From Saprospiraceae bacterium (GTDB lineage Bacteria > Bacteroidota > Bacteroidia > Chitinophagales > Saprospiraceae), in contig SCUG01000065.1 of assembly GCA_004297645.1 (NCBI GenBank), forward strand, positions 1 through 12,047: a stretch of 12,047 nt of DNA. The letters run 5' to 3'. Below are positions 1 to 6,233 of this stretch, piece after piece; within the stretch, counting starts at the first letter, position 1, and the number at the start of each line of letters is the position of its first letter. The notes under the pieces are model-generated. The model was not told the origin of the DNA, ran no database searches, and saw only the letters and a list, made by a program, of their open reading frames with translations. The position numbers and the translations under genes were made by a program.

Positions 1-416
1 AAATCGCCAGCCTCGATGGCAGCGTTGGTGCTGCCTGAGGCATTGGAGACGATGAGCCGCTCCACGCCGAGGGCTTTCATCACCCGCACAGGGAAGGTCA
101 CCTGCCGCATGGAATAGCCCTCGTAATAATGAAAACGACCCGCCATTGCAACGGCAGGAGCACCCGCTAATTTTCCAAAAATGAGCTGTCCCCGGTGGCT
201 CTGCACCGTTGACACGGGGAAATGCGGAATGTCTTTGTAGTCAATGGCTGTCCCGGCTGCTATTTCATCGGCCAGCCTGCTGAGGCCGGTGCCGAGGATG
301 ATGCCGGTGGCGGGCTGGAAATTCGTGTGCTGCCGGATGAATGCGACGGCTTCCTGAATCTGGTCGTAAAGCATATCGGTAAGAATGGTTGCGGGTTTAT
401 GTTTTCGGGGCGTCAT
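1..416 (-). CDS. punA: Purine nucleoside phosphorylase, trimeric PNP family (partial, C-terminus beyond left edge)
   Basis: Catalyses phosphorolysis of purine (2'-deoxy)ribonucleosides to free base and (deoxy)ribose-1-phosphate in cytoplasmic purine salvage. The 138 visible residues align end to end with the N-terminal half of the trimeric PNP family: GIILGTGL near residues 38-45 (phosphate loop), SHRGQLIFG at 73-81, the signature GRFHYYEGY at 93-101 (Arg94 and His96 match phosphate contacts), TFPVRV at 107-112, and SNASG at 124-128. The usual NAAGGxN reads NASGSTN here, a mild deviation. The start at 416 is chosen because AGGAGAAAGG lies 4 bases upstream, a strong ribosome-binding site for this phylum; an in-frame ATG at 374 gives a more typical family N-terminus and is the alternative. 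It begins 17 bases after the stop of the large T9SS gene, so the two are probably cotranscribed. The remaining half, including the purine-binding site, is outside the window. Confidence 0.93.
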   Translation of the reverse strand, partial: MTPRKHKPATILTDMLYDQIQEAVAFIRQHTNFQPATGIILGTGLSRLADEIAAGTAIDYKDIPHFPVSTVQSHRGQLIFGKLAGAPAVAMAGRFHYYEGYSMRQVTFPVRVMKALGVERLIVSNASGSTNAAIEAGD

Positions 417-433
417 TGTTCCTTTCTCCTTTT
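417..433 (-). promoter_or_regulatory. Strong Shine-Dalgarno-like ribosome binding site before the PNP gene
   Basis: On the minus strand the 17 bases between the upstream stop codon and the ATG at 416 contain AGGAGAAAGG followed by AACA, a purine-rich match to the anti-Shine-Dalgarno sequence at good spacing. Other starts in the window lack such a site, which is normal for Bacteroidota. This site decides the choice of the 416 start over the internal ATG at 374. Confidence 0.6.
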
Positions 434-3193
434 TCATCTGATAATCGTCACATCTCCTTCGTACAGCACCACGACGCCATCAATGAATTCCACTTCGGCG
501 AGATAGGCGAACACGGCGGGGTCCATTTCTTTGCCTTTAAAGAAGCCATTCCAACCACTTGGTTCATTATTCAGTGGGAGGTTGGCGCCATCGAAGACGA
601 GTTCGCCCCAGCGGTCGAATATTTTCAGCTTGCGCACGCTGCGGGCCGCCGGGCCGCCATACACGGTGAAGAAATCATTCACGCCGTCGTTGTTTGGCGA
701 AAAGGCATTGGGAATGTAGATGGGGCGGTTGAGGATGACGATGATGGTGACGGAATCGGTGGCAGAGCAGCCGTCGGCATCAACCACAGTGATGTAATAG
801 GTGGTGGTGCTGGCCGGCAATGCTGCCGGGCCGGGGCAGTCGTTGCAGTCCAGCGTTTGCGAAGGTGTCCACGTGATGGTCACGGGGTGGAACAACGGCG
901 TGATGAGCGCCCGGATGTCTGCGGTATAACCCAAGTCTATGGTTTGGTCCTCGCCAGCATCCACGAGGAGGGGCGGCGGCTCGGTCACTGTGGCCTGTGC
1001 CGTGAGGAGGCAGCCACGGCTGTCGCGCACTATGGCGTCGTAGGTGCCTGCAAACAGGCCGCTGAGGTTGGGGCTGGTTTGGAAATTTACGCCATCGGCG
1101 CTGTATTCATAAGGCGGCGTACCGCCGGTGGCGCTGGCCGTGATGATGCCACTGTTGTTGCCGTGACACACGACGTTTGTCACGGCCAGGGTGAGAAGAA
1201 GTTCGGGCGGTTCGATGATGGCGGCATCCGCCGTGGATGTGCACCCGGCGGCATCGGTCACGGTCACGGTGTAGGTACCCTGGGCCAGGTTGCTGATGGT
1301 TGGTTCCGTGCTGCCATTGTTCCAAAGGTAGGTATAGGCGCCTGCGCCGCCCGAAGGCATGGCGGTGATGGAGCCATCCTGCTCACCAAAGCAGCTAATG
1401 TCAATGGGGTCCATGCCGGTGAGCAGTGGCGGATAGTCCACCACTACTATGGTGAAATTGGCATCGCACCCGGCCGCATCCACGACGTACACATCATACG
1501 TGCCCGCTGGAATATTCGTCAGGAAGCTATCGGCCTGAAGGCCGTTGCCGAAGTCGTACTGAATGGGATAATTGGCGATGGCGATGGAAATGGAAATGCT
1601 GCCGTCGGAGCCACTGTTGCAGGTGGGCGGCATGACAGGATTAACGCCGGCTTCCAGGCTCAGGCCTTCCGGCACGACGATGTTGTAATCTTGCACGCAG
1701 CCGTTGGAATCCTGCACGACCACATGGTAGGTGCCTGTTTCCGCATTGATGAGCGAAGTGTCCGGAAGAAAGACGCCGGAATCCTGCCAATTGAAAAGGT
1801 ACGGTGGTGTGCCACCCGAAACGCTGAGGTAAATGCCACCGGTTTGGTCATCCGGTCCGCAGTAGTCGGTGATGACGGTGGGGGTGGCCTCCGGCAGTGG
1901 CAATACGTCCACGGTTTGAATATCCGTCACGATGCAGCCGGCATCGCTGGTGACGGATAACACGACAGACTTGAGGCCGGGGGTGCTGTAAGTGACGTTG
2001 TGCGGGCCGGGGCCGGTAGCCGTAGCCGGCGAAGCGCCGGGGCCGAAGTTCCACTCCCATTTCACGATACCTTCGGGCGATGAAGAGGCATCGGTAAAAG
2101 TTAGCGCTTCATTCAGACAGACAGTCTGTGAGGGAGCCACCGTGAAAGCGGCTTCCGGCCCCAGGAAGGTACCCGACCCGCCGAACTCGATGGAAAAGCC
2201 GTTGCCTGTGTTGCTGTAGTTGTTGATGATGAGGGCATAACTCACGCCGGGTACCATCTGAATGGCAGAGACGAAATTGTTTTGCCCCGGGGCGCAGCCA
2301 GGAAACTCATCCGTATCTGTTTCGCTGATGCTCAGGCCGGTGGGGCCGGTGCAGATTTCCCAGTTGGAGAAGGGTTGGCCCACGTTTTCGCCGGCTGCTT
2401 CGCAGCGTATTTTCACTTTGTTGGCGCAATCGTCCAGCCCTCCGGGCAATTCGAAAATGGCAAAATCAATGTCGTCGGAGGGGTTGGTTGGCGTGATGGT
2501 GAACGACAGCGTGCCGGCGTCTTTGCAGGTCCAGCGGTACCAGGCGCTGGCAAACTCCGCTTGTATGCAAATGCCAGGGTCGAATTCGTTGTCGAGGTTG
2601 CCCACACCAACGAGGCTTTCCACGGTGAACGAAGATTTGTCGCAGAGCACTGGCCCGGTGGGGCAGTCGCCGCTGGGGTCGGGCACGGCGTTGAAATTGT
2701 TGACACAAAGCTGGAAAGTGCCGGTGGCGCCATTGCGGGCATCCACACGGATGAAATAGGTTTGTCCCACTTGCAACGGCCCGGCGAACGTCTCCACGAT
2801 ATTATTGCCGAAGCCATCGGAAGCACATGCCACCTCGGCCAGGTTATTGGCGGCACAGGCGCCGGTATAAATGGCAAACTGCGGTGTGACCATGCTGCCG
2901 CCGGATGAGCTGGGACCCGGTGTATTTCCGATGACAGTCACTTGTAGCGTGGTGGCTATCGCCACGAAAGAAAACCACACGTCGTGCGTAACATCCGGGA
3001 AGCAGTTAGGCTGCGGGATGTTGCCGCTTAGCGTGGCCCCGGCATTGGAATAGGCCGCCGTTGAGGAGCACCAGTTGGAGATATTGGAAAGCACAAAGGG
3101 GGTGCTACATTCGTCATTGGAAGGTTGAGCCGCTGCGGTCAGTGCGAAAAAAAAAGGGCTAAGGAGGAAAAGGAGAGTGCAGAGTTTTTTCAT
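434..3193 (-). CDS. Large secreted multidomain protein with PKD domain, SprB-like repeats and T9SS type B (gliding-motility) C-terminal domain
   Basis: Predicted cell-surface or secreted protein of 919 residues exported by Sec and then the type IX system. Order of parts: signal peptide 1-22 (MKKLCTLL... ending LTAAAQ); a cysteine-containing beta domain about 24-174; a second beta domain about 175-344 with WYRWTCKDAG and DIDFAIFEL, common in Bacteroidota type B proteins; a PKD domain about 347-432 (LTFTDASSSPEG, VKWEWNFG, SVVLSVTSDAGC); four SprB-like repeats about 435-739 (pattern GGTPPY, W or Y, AGTY, V.DAAGC); an Ig-like module about 742-821 (LDCNDCPGP, TTTYYITVVDADGC); and the type B sorting domain 824-919 (PIYIPNAFSPNNDGVNDFF, IFDRWGELVF, GWNGFFKG). 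I start at 3193 because a classic signal peptide begins there; the open frame extends 21 codons upstream to 3256. The actual ligand is unknown; an adhesin or structural surface role is inference. Confidence 0.95.
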   Translation of the reverse strand: MKKLCTLLFLLSPFFFALTAAAQPSNDECSTPFVLSNISNWCSSTAAYSNAGATLSGNIPQPNCFPDVTHDVWFSFVAIATTLQVTVIGNTPGPSSSGGSMVTPQFAIYTGACAANNLAEVACASDGFGNNIVETFAGPLQVGQTYFIRVDARNGATGTFQLCVNNFNAVPDPSGDCPTGPVLCDKSSFTVESLVGVGNLDNEFDPGICIQAEFASAWYRWTCKDAGTLSFTITPTNPSDDIDFAIFELPGGLDDCANKVKIRCEAAGENVGQPFSNWEICTGPTGLSISETDTDEFPGCAPGQNNFVSAIQMVPGVSYALIINNYSNTGNGFSIEFGGSGTFLGPEAAFTVAPSQTVCLNEALTFTDASSSPEGIVKWEWNFGPGASPATATGPGPHNVTYSTPGLKSVVLSVTSDAGCIVTDIQTVDVLPLPEATPTVITDYCGPDDQTGGIYLSVSGGTPPYLFNWQDSGVFLPDTSLINAETGTYHVVVQDSNGCVQDYNIVVPEGLSLEAGVNPVMPPTCNSGSDGSISISIAIANYPIQYDFGNGLQADSFLTNIPAGTYDVYVVDAAGCDANFTIVVVDYPPLLTGMDPIDISCFGEQDGSITAMPSGGAGAYTYLWNNGSTEPTISNLAQGTYTVTVTDAAGCTSTADAAIIEPPELLLTLAVTNVVCHGNNSGIITASATGGTPPYEYSADGVNFQTSPNLSGLFAGTYDAIVRDSRGCLLTAQATVTEPPPLLVDAGEDQTIDLGYTADIRALITPLFHPVTITWTPSQTLDCNDCPGPAALPASTTTYYITVVDADGCSATDSVTIIVILNRPIYIPNAFSPNNDGVNDFFTVYGGPAARSVRKLKIFDRWGELVFDGANLPLNNEPSGWNGFFKGKEMDPAVFAYLAEVEFIDGVVVLYEGDVTIIR

Positions 3194-3257
3194 TCCATAG
3201 AATTTATACATTCGCGGCAAAAGCCCGCCTGGTGTAATAATTAAAAGGTAACGCAAT

Positions 3258-3393
3258 GGCTTAGCAACGTGCGCAAAATAAGATGTGTGTTTTTTCGGCG
3301 GCTTCGCCGCCGAAAAAACACATCCTTGTTCTTTTTGAGGCCGCCGGAGGCGGCCTCAAAAAGAACATCTTATTTCGAACACGTTACTTAGGC
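3258..3393. repeat. Composite palindromic element: two perfect hairpins inside an imperfect terminal inverted repeat
   Basis: Outer arms 3258-3286 and 3365-3393 pair in one register with 23 of 29 positions complementary; the innermost 11 (AAATAAGATGT against ACATCTTATTT) and AACGTG/CACGTT match exactly. Inside lie two side-by-side hairpins. Hairpin 1 has arms 3286-3302 and 3306-3322 (17 bp, loop TTC). Hairpin 2 has arms 3328-3345 and 3349-3366 (18 bp, loop GGA). Each has a GC-rich tip (CGGCGGC or GAGGCCGCC) and a T-run/A-run base. The element sits between two divergent genes, where a terminator is not needed, so a mobile REP-like or MITE-like element is plausible. No transposase or clear target-site duplication is seen. 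It could alternatively act as a transcriptional insulator between divergent promoters. Confidence 0.8.
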
Positions 3394-3477
3394 AAAAGTA
3401 CGGCATTGTTGAAGGAAAACTGGCATTTTGGCGCCATTGAACCATTAATACATAGCAACCATGCTACCCAAAAAAAT

Positions 3478-3509
3478 GTACTTTTGCGCTGCGCAAAAGA
3501 CGTAAGTAC
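3478..3509. promoter_or_regulatory. Palindrome (possible operator) overlapping the candidate pssA promoter
   Basis: CTTTTGCGC-T-GCGCAAAAG at 3481-3499 is a perfect 9+1+9 palindrome, flanked by GTACTT (3478-3483) and AAGTAC (3504-3509). Its left arm is shared with the TACTTTTG -7 element, so a protein bound here would cover the promoter. In RNA it could instead form a short 5' leader hairpin. No U-tract follows, so it is not a terminator. Confidence 0.45.
3479..3486 (+). promoter_or_regulatory. Candidate -7 element TACTTTTG for pssA
   Basis: Matches the Bacteroidota consensus TAnnTTTG exactly and lies 57 bases before the pssA start. I see no TTG at the expected distance upstream, so only half of the promoter is supported. 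A 5-bp GGGCC/GGCCC hairpin (3514-3532) lies in the leader close to the start codon. Confidence 0.45.
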
Positions 3510-3543
3510 GCAAGGGCCGGGTTGGGAGGCCCACAGAAAAACG

Positions 3544-4275
3544 ATGAAAAAAAACATCCCTAATATCATCACGCTGCTCAACCTGTTTTTTGGTTGTTGT
3601 GCAGTGGCATCTCTGCTGTATGGACAATTCGTGCAGGCTTTCTTTTTCAGCTTCGCCAGCGGAGTGGCCGATTTTCTCGACGGCACCTGTGCCCGGGCGC
3701 TGAAGGTGAAATCACCTTTCGGCAAGCAGTTGGATTCGTTGGCCGATATGGTTTCTTTTGGCTTAGTGCCCGGCATGGTTTTGTACATGCTGTTAGTCAA
3801 AGGGTTTGCCGGTAGAGATGTGTTGCCCATTCAACTTACCCTGGCCGCATCGCCAGCATTTCTCGTCACTTTGTTCGCTGCCATCCGGCTGGCCCAATTC
3901 AATCTTGACACCCGTCAGTCTGAAAATTTCATCGGTATGCCTACGCCGTCGGCCACCCTGTTTGCCGTGGGGTTGATGCTGATTTATAACTTCAATTCCT
4001 TTGGCTTGGCCAAGGTGGCCACCCACCCCGTTTTTTTATACCTGACCGTAGCCGTGTTGAGCTGGCTGATGGTGGCCAAATTCCCCATGTTCGGCCTTAA
4101 ATTTAAAAACCTCGCTTGGCAGGGCAACCAGATTCGGTTTATCTTTGCCGCCGTCACTATGGCGATGGTGGTGTTGCTGAAAGAAGCCAGCTTCTCGCTC
4201 ATCATCATAGTGTACGTGCTTTTTTCCACCATAGACAATTTTATCCACGGCGGACGCCGGGCGGCGGACGGTTAA
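3544..4275 (+). CDS. pssA: CDP-diacylglycerol--serine O-phosphatidyltransferase
   Basis: Integral membrane enzyme that makes phosphatidylserine from CDP-diacylglycerol and L-serine, the first committed step toward phosphatidylethanolamine. The 243-residue product carries the full CDP-alcohol phosphotransferase signature with spacing DG-x2-AR-x8-G-x3-D-x3-D: Asp46, Gly47, Ala50, Arg51, Gly60, Asp64 and Asp68, the aspartates being the metal ligands. The start MKKNIPNIITLLNLFFGC is characteristic of bacterial PssA, and several hydrophobic segments follow (around 8-40, 68-86, 95-118, 133-150, 160-178, 197-213 and 216-230). The open frame extends upstream to 3283 through the palindromic element, but that extension has no family similarity and would span the promoter, so I start at 3544. 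No Shine-Dalgarno site precedes it. purS follows 47 bases later on the same strand, suggesting cotranscription. Confidence 0.95.
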   Translation: MKKNIPNIITLLNLFFGCCAVASLLYGQFVQAFFFSFASGVADFLDGTCARALKVKSPFGKQLDSLADMVSFGLVPGMVLYMLLVKGFAGRDVLPIQLTLAASPAFLVTLFAAIRLAQFNLDTRQSENFIGMPTPSATLFAVGLMLIYNFNSFGLAKVATHPVFLYLTVAVLSWLMVAKFPMFGLKFKNLAWQGNQIRFIFAAVTMAMVVLLKEASFSLIIIVYVLFSTIDNFIHGGRRAADG

Positions 4276-4322
4276 AAAATCCTCCCCCGTGGTCCGCGTT
4301 CACCATGTATCGTTCACCGCTC

Positions 4323-4574
4323 ATGAAATATCAAGCAGAAATAGACATCATGCCGCATAAAGAACTGCTCGACCCGCAAGGCAAGACAGTCGCTCACAAT
4401 ATGCACAACCTCGATATTAGCGGCGTGGACGACATCCGCATCGGCAAGCACATCCACATGACCCTCGAAGCCGCCTCAAAAGAAGATGCCATCTCCAAAA
4501 TAGACGATGCCTGCAAAAGGCTCCTCGCCAATATGATTATGGAGACTTACACCTTCACCGTCGAACAGGTGTAA
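4323..4574 (+). CDS. purS: Phosphoribosylformylglycinamidine synthase, PurS subunit
   Basis: Small subunit of the three-part FGAM synthase (PurS-PurQ-small PurL), the fourth step of de novo purine synthesis; it bridges the glutaminase and synthetase subunits and helps ammonia transfer. The 83-residue length is normal for PurS. Family hallmarks are visible: KELLDPQGKTV at residues 13-23, then a NMHNLDI helix, DDIRIGKHIHMTLE, and the C-terminal KRLLANMIMETYTF. I start at 4323 (MKYQAEIDI), which matches the family; an in-frame ATG at 4305 would add six residues. A direct repeat GTTCACC (4298-4304 and 4312-4318) surrounds the upstream ATG. Presence of purS implies the organism uses the multi-subunit rather than the single-chain PurL; purL and purQ are not in the window. 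Confidence 0.95.
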   Translation: MKYQAEIDIMPHKELLDPQGKTVAHNMHNLDISGVDDIRIGKHIHMTLEAASKEDAISKIDDACKRLLANMIMETYTFTVEQV

Positions 4575-4598
4575 GGGTGCCAAGGTATCACAGTATCA

Positions 4599-4630
4599 TT
4601 GGTTTTTCACAAGGGCGCAGGGTACTTTTG
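4599..4630 (+). promoter_or_regulatory. Bacteroidota-type promoter for rsmI (TTG, 21-base gap, TACTTTTG)
   Basis: TTG at 4599-4601 and TACTTTTG at 4623-4630 are separated by 21 bases, matching both consensus elements and the spacing of the Bacteroidota primary sigma factor. The -7 element ends 29 bases before the rsmI start codon. It is the best-formed promoter in the window and implies that rsmI is transcribed independently of purS at least in part. Confidence 0.6.
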
Positions 4631-4659
4631 CCGCAACACCATAACACCGCAACAAATCC

Positions 4660-5322
4660 ATGCTCTACCTCGTCCCCACACCCATTGGCAATCTGGAAGA
4701 CATGACCCTGCGGGCACTGCGGGTGCTCAAAGAGGTGGACAGGATTCTGGCGGAAGATACCCGCGTGACGCGGCGGTTGCTCCAGCATTACAGCATCACG
4801 ACGCCGCTCTCTTCATTTCATGCGCACAACGAGCATAAAATCACCGGTGGCATTGTCGAAGAGTTGAAGAACGGTGCCAGCATCGCCCTGGTTTCCGATG
4901 CCGGAACTCCCGGTATTTCCGACCCCGGATTCCTGTTAGTGAGGGCATGCGTGACAGAGGGGGTTGAAGTGACGTGTTTGCCGGGTGCCACGGCGTTTGT
5001 GCCTGCGTTGGCTGCATCGGGCCTGCCTTGCGACCGCTTCCATTTCGAGGGTTTTTTGCCCCATAAAAAAGGCCGCCAGACGCGGCTGGAATACCTGGCT
5101 GCATTGCCACATACCTTTGTGCTGTACGAGTCGCCCAACCGCCTGCTGAAATGCCTTGACCAACTGGCCACTTTTTGCAGCGCCGGACGCATGGCCTGCG
5201 TTGCCCGTGAATTGACCAAAATCCACGAGGAAATACGCACGGATACGCTGGAAAACCTGAAGCTGCATTTTGAATCGAAAAATGTGAAAGGCGAAATCGT
5301 CGTTATGGTAAGCGGTGCATGA
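4660..5322 (+). CDS. rsmI: 16S rRNA (cytidine(1402)-2'-O)-methyltransferase
   Basis: SAM-dependent enzyme that 2'-O-methylates C1402 in the decoding centre of 16S rRNA. The 220 residues show the full tetrapyrrole-methylase-fold pattern of RsmI: LVPTPIGNLEDMTLRAL at residues 4-20, AEDTR at 31-35, SFHAHNE at 52-58, the glycine-rich VSDAGTPGISDPG at 78-90, LPGATAFVPALAASGLP at 107-123, GFLPHKKGR at 131-139 and YESPNRL at 156-162. It is shorter than E. coli RsmI (about 286 residues) because the C-terminal extension is missing; the shorter form is usual in Bacteroidota as far as I know. The start follows the promoter at 4599-4630. An unknown lipoprotein gene begins 92 bases downstream. Confidence 0.97.
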   Translation: MLYLVPTPIGNLEDMTLRALRVLKEVDRILAEDTRVTRRLLQHYSITTPLSSFHAHNEHKITGGIVEELKNGASIALVSDAGTPGISDPGFLLVRACVTEGVEVTCLPGATAFVPALAASGLPCDRFHFEGFLPHKKGRQTRLEYLAALPHTFVLYESPNRLLKCLDQLATFCSAGRMACVARELTKIHEEIRTDTLENLKLHFESKNVKGEIVVMVSGA

Positions 5323-5414
5323 GGTTTAGAATGTTTAGTTAAACCTGCTCAACCTCCGCCACCCAAAACGGAAGTTTAAAACCTGCCCAAACCAAAATTC
5401 ACACTTGTTTCACC

Positions 5415-6158
5415 ATGAAATTTTACTTGCCAATGTTGGCCGCACTAACCATCCTTTTGCTGTTCACTGCCTGCCATCGGGAAGATAGCAGGCGCGACAT
5501 TGAGGATTTTTATTTCCCCCTCCGGGAATTGAAAGACGGGAAGGTGTACGAATACCGCTCCGTGGGCAACCCCAACGACCCGCCGATGTACTGGCATTAC
5601 CAAACCGAGGAAAAAGACGGCAGCCTGTACCTCCTCGGTTCGGCTTACGACCCTGCGTTTTCGCCCGACCAGTTTGCCCGGGAAGAGCGCGTGGGCAACG
5701 GCATGTTACTCAGCGAATTTTACACTTACGACAGAGACAGCACCGGCACCAAACAGGAGGTGAAAGCCAGCATCGAAGAAGCCAATGTATTCCCGTTCAC
5801 CGTGCGGGATACGCCGGGCGTGCTACTTTCTACCATCCGCTGGGAGCCATTGAATCAACCCGGCTCCATCACCCTGATTCGCAACCGGCAGTTCGGCAGC
5901 GATACTACTTTTACCTTCGGCGGAAAAACGTTGCCCGCTGTGAAATTCAACGTCTTGGAGCTGATTGATAATAACACGGAGGGGCATCTGGAACTGGAGT
6001 ACCCCGCTGAAGAAATTTACGCCAAAGGCGTCGGGCTGATTTATTTCCGCAAAGACATAGATGAAAAATGGCGGATGGAGTACCAGTTGACAGCCATTTA
6101 CACCATGCCGGAATTTGAGGAAAAATTCAAACTGAGGATTGCGTCGTTGGCGCATTAG
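5415..6158 (+). CDS. Predicted lipoprotein of unknown function
   Basis: A 247-residue protein with an N-terminal signal peptide ending in a lipobox-like FTAC, placing the lipidated cysteine at residue 20. After cleavage the protein would be anchored in the inner or outer membrane. The mature part is hydrophilic and beta-rich with many charged and aromatic residues; it has a repeated pattern of YxY strands (KVYEYRSVG near 43-51, YWHYQTEEKDGSLYLLG near 59-75), no further membrane segments and no catalytic motif I recognise. The ending ...KWRMEYQLTAIYTMPEF resembles small envelope proteins seen widely in this phylum, but I cannot name a family. Upstream (5323-5414) there is a weak 7-bp hairpin AGGTTTA/TAAACCT and a duplicated AAACCTGC, but no clear promoter. 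The next gene starts 75 bases after its stop. Confidence 0.85.
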   Translation: MKFYLPMLAALTILLLFTACHREDSRRDIEDFYFPLRELKDGKVYEYRSVGNPNDPPMYWHYQTEEKDGSLYLLGSAYDPAFSPDQFAREERVGNGMLLSEFYTYDRDSTGTKQEVKASIEEANVFPFTVRDTPGVLLSTIRWEPLNQPGSITLIRNRQFGSDTTFTFGGKTLPAVKFNVLELIDNNTEGHLELEYPAEEIYAKGVGLIYFRKDIDEKWRMEYQLTAIYTMPEFEEKFKLRIASLAH

Positions 6159-6197
6159 TGTATTGGTGTATTTTGGCGCATTGGCGTGTTAGCTTTG
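6147..6197 (+). repeat. Imperfect 26-base tandem duplication across stop codon and next promoter
   Basis: TTGGCGCATT occurs at 6147-6156 and again at 6173-6182, each followed by similar TG/GT-rich sequence, giving a period of 26 bases. The first copy contains the lipoprotein stop codon (6156-6158); the second runs into the candidate promoter of the following gene. Confidence 0.5.
6190..6197 (+). promoter_or_regulatory. Candidate -7 element TAGCTTTG
   Basis: Exact match to TAnnTTTG, ending 36 bases before the start of the downstream T9SS gene. The nearest upstream TTG triplets (6163-6165 and 6173-6175) leave gaps of 24 and 14 bases, both outside the ideal, so the -33 part is uncertain. Confidence 0.4.
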
Positions 6198-6233
6198 CCA
6201 AGGTTCTCCCAATACACCAACCAACCGAAAAAG

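Noticed and set aside
1107..1850. Possible DNA-level repeat array or CRISPR in the SprB-like region
   Set aside because: The periodicity is at protein level, with diverged repeats of unequal length and no conserved nucleotide repeat/spacer pattern.
389..1960. 523-codon open frame on the plus strand opposite the large T9SS gene
   Set aside because: It reads as low-complexity His/Gly/Ala/Val-rich sequence with no domain, and the minus-strand frame has a signal peptide, PKD, SprB-like repeats and a sorting domain. It is an antisense shadow.
3286..3366. Reading the two hairpins as ordinary rho-independent terminators
   Set aside because: Both neighbouring genes start on either side and read away from this region, so there is no transcript end here to terminate, and both hairpins lie inside a larger inverted repeat.
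3283..3543. In-frame 87-codon N-terminal extension of pssA
   Set aside because: It runs through the palindromic element and the candidate promoter, has no similarity to PssA, and the family-typical N-terminus starts at 3544.
4298..4318. Direct repeat GTTCACC upstream of purS
   Set aside because: Seven bases, two copies 14 bases apart; too short to call a regulatory site.
5322..5346. AGGTTTA/TAAACCT hairpin after rsmI as a terminator
   Set aside because: The stem is 7 AT-rich pairs with an 11-base loop and no T-run follows, so termination is not supported.
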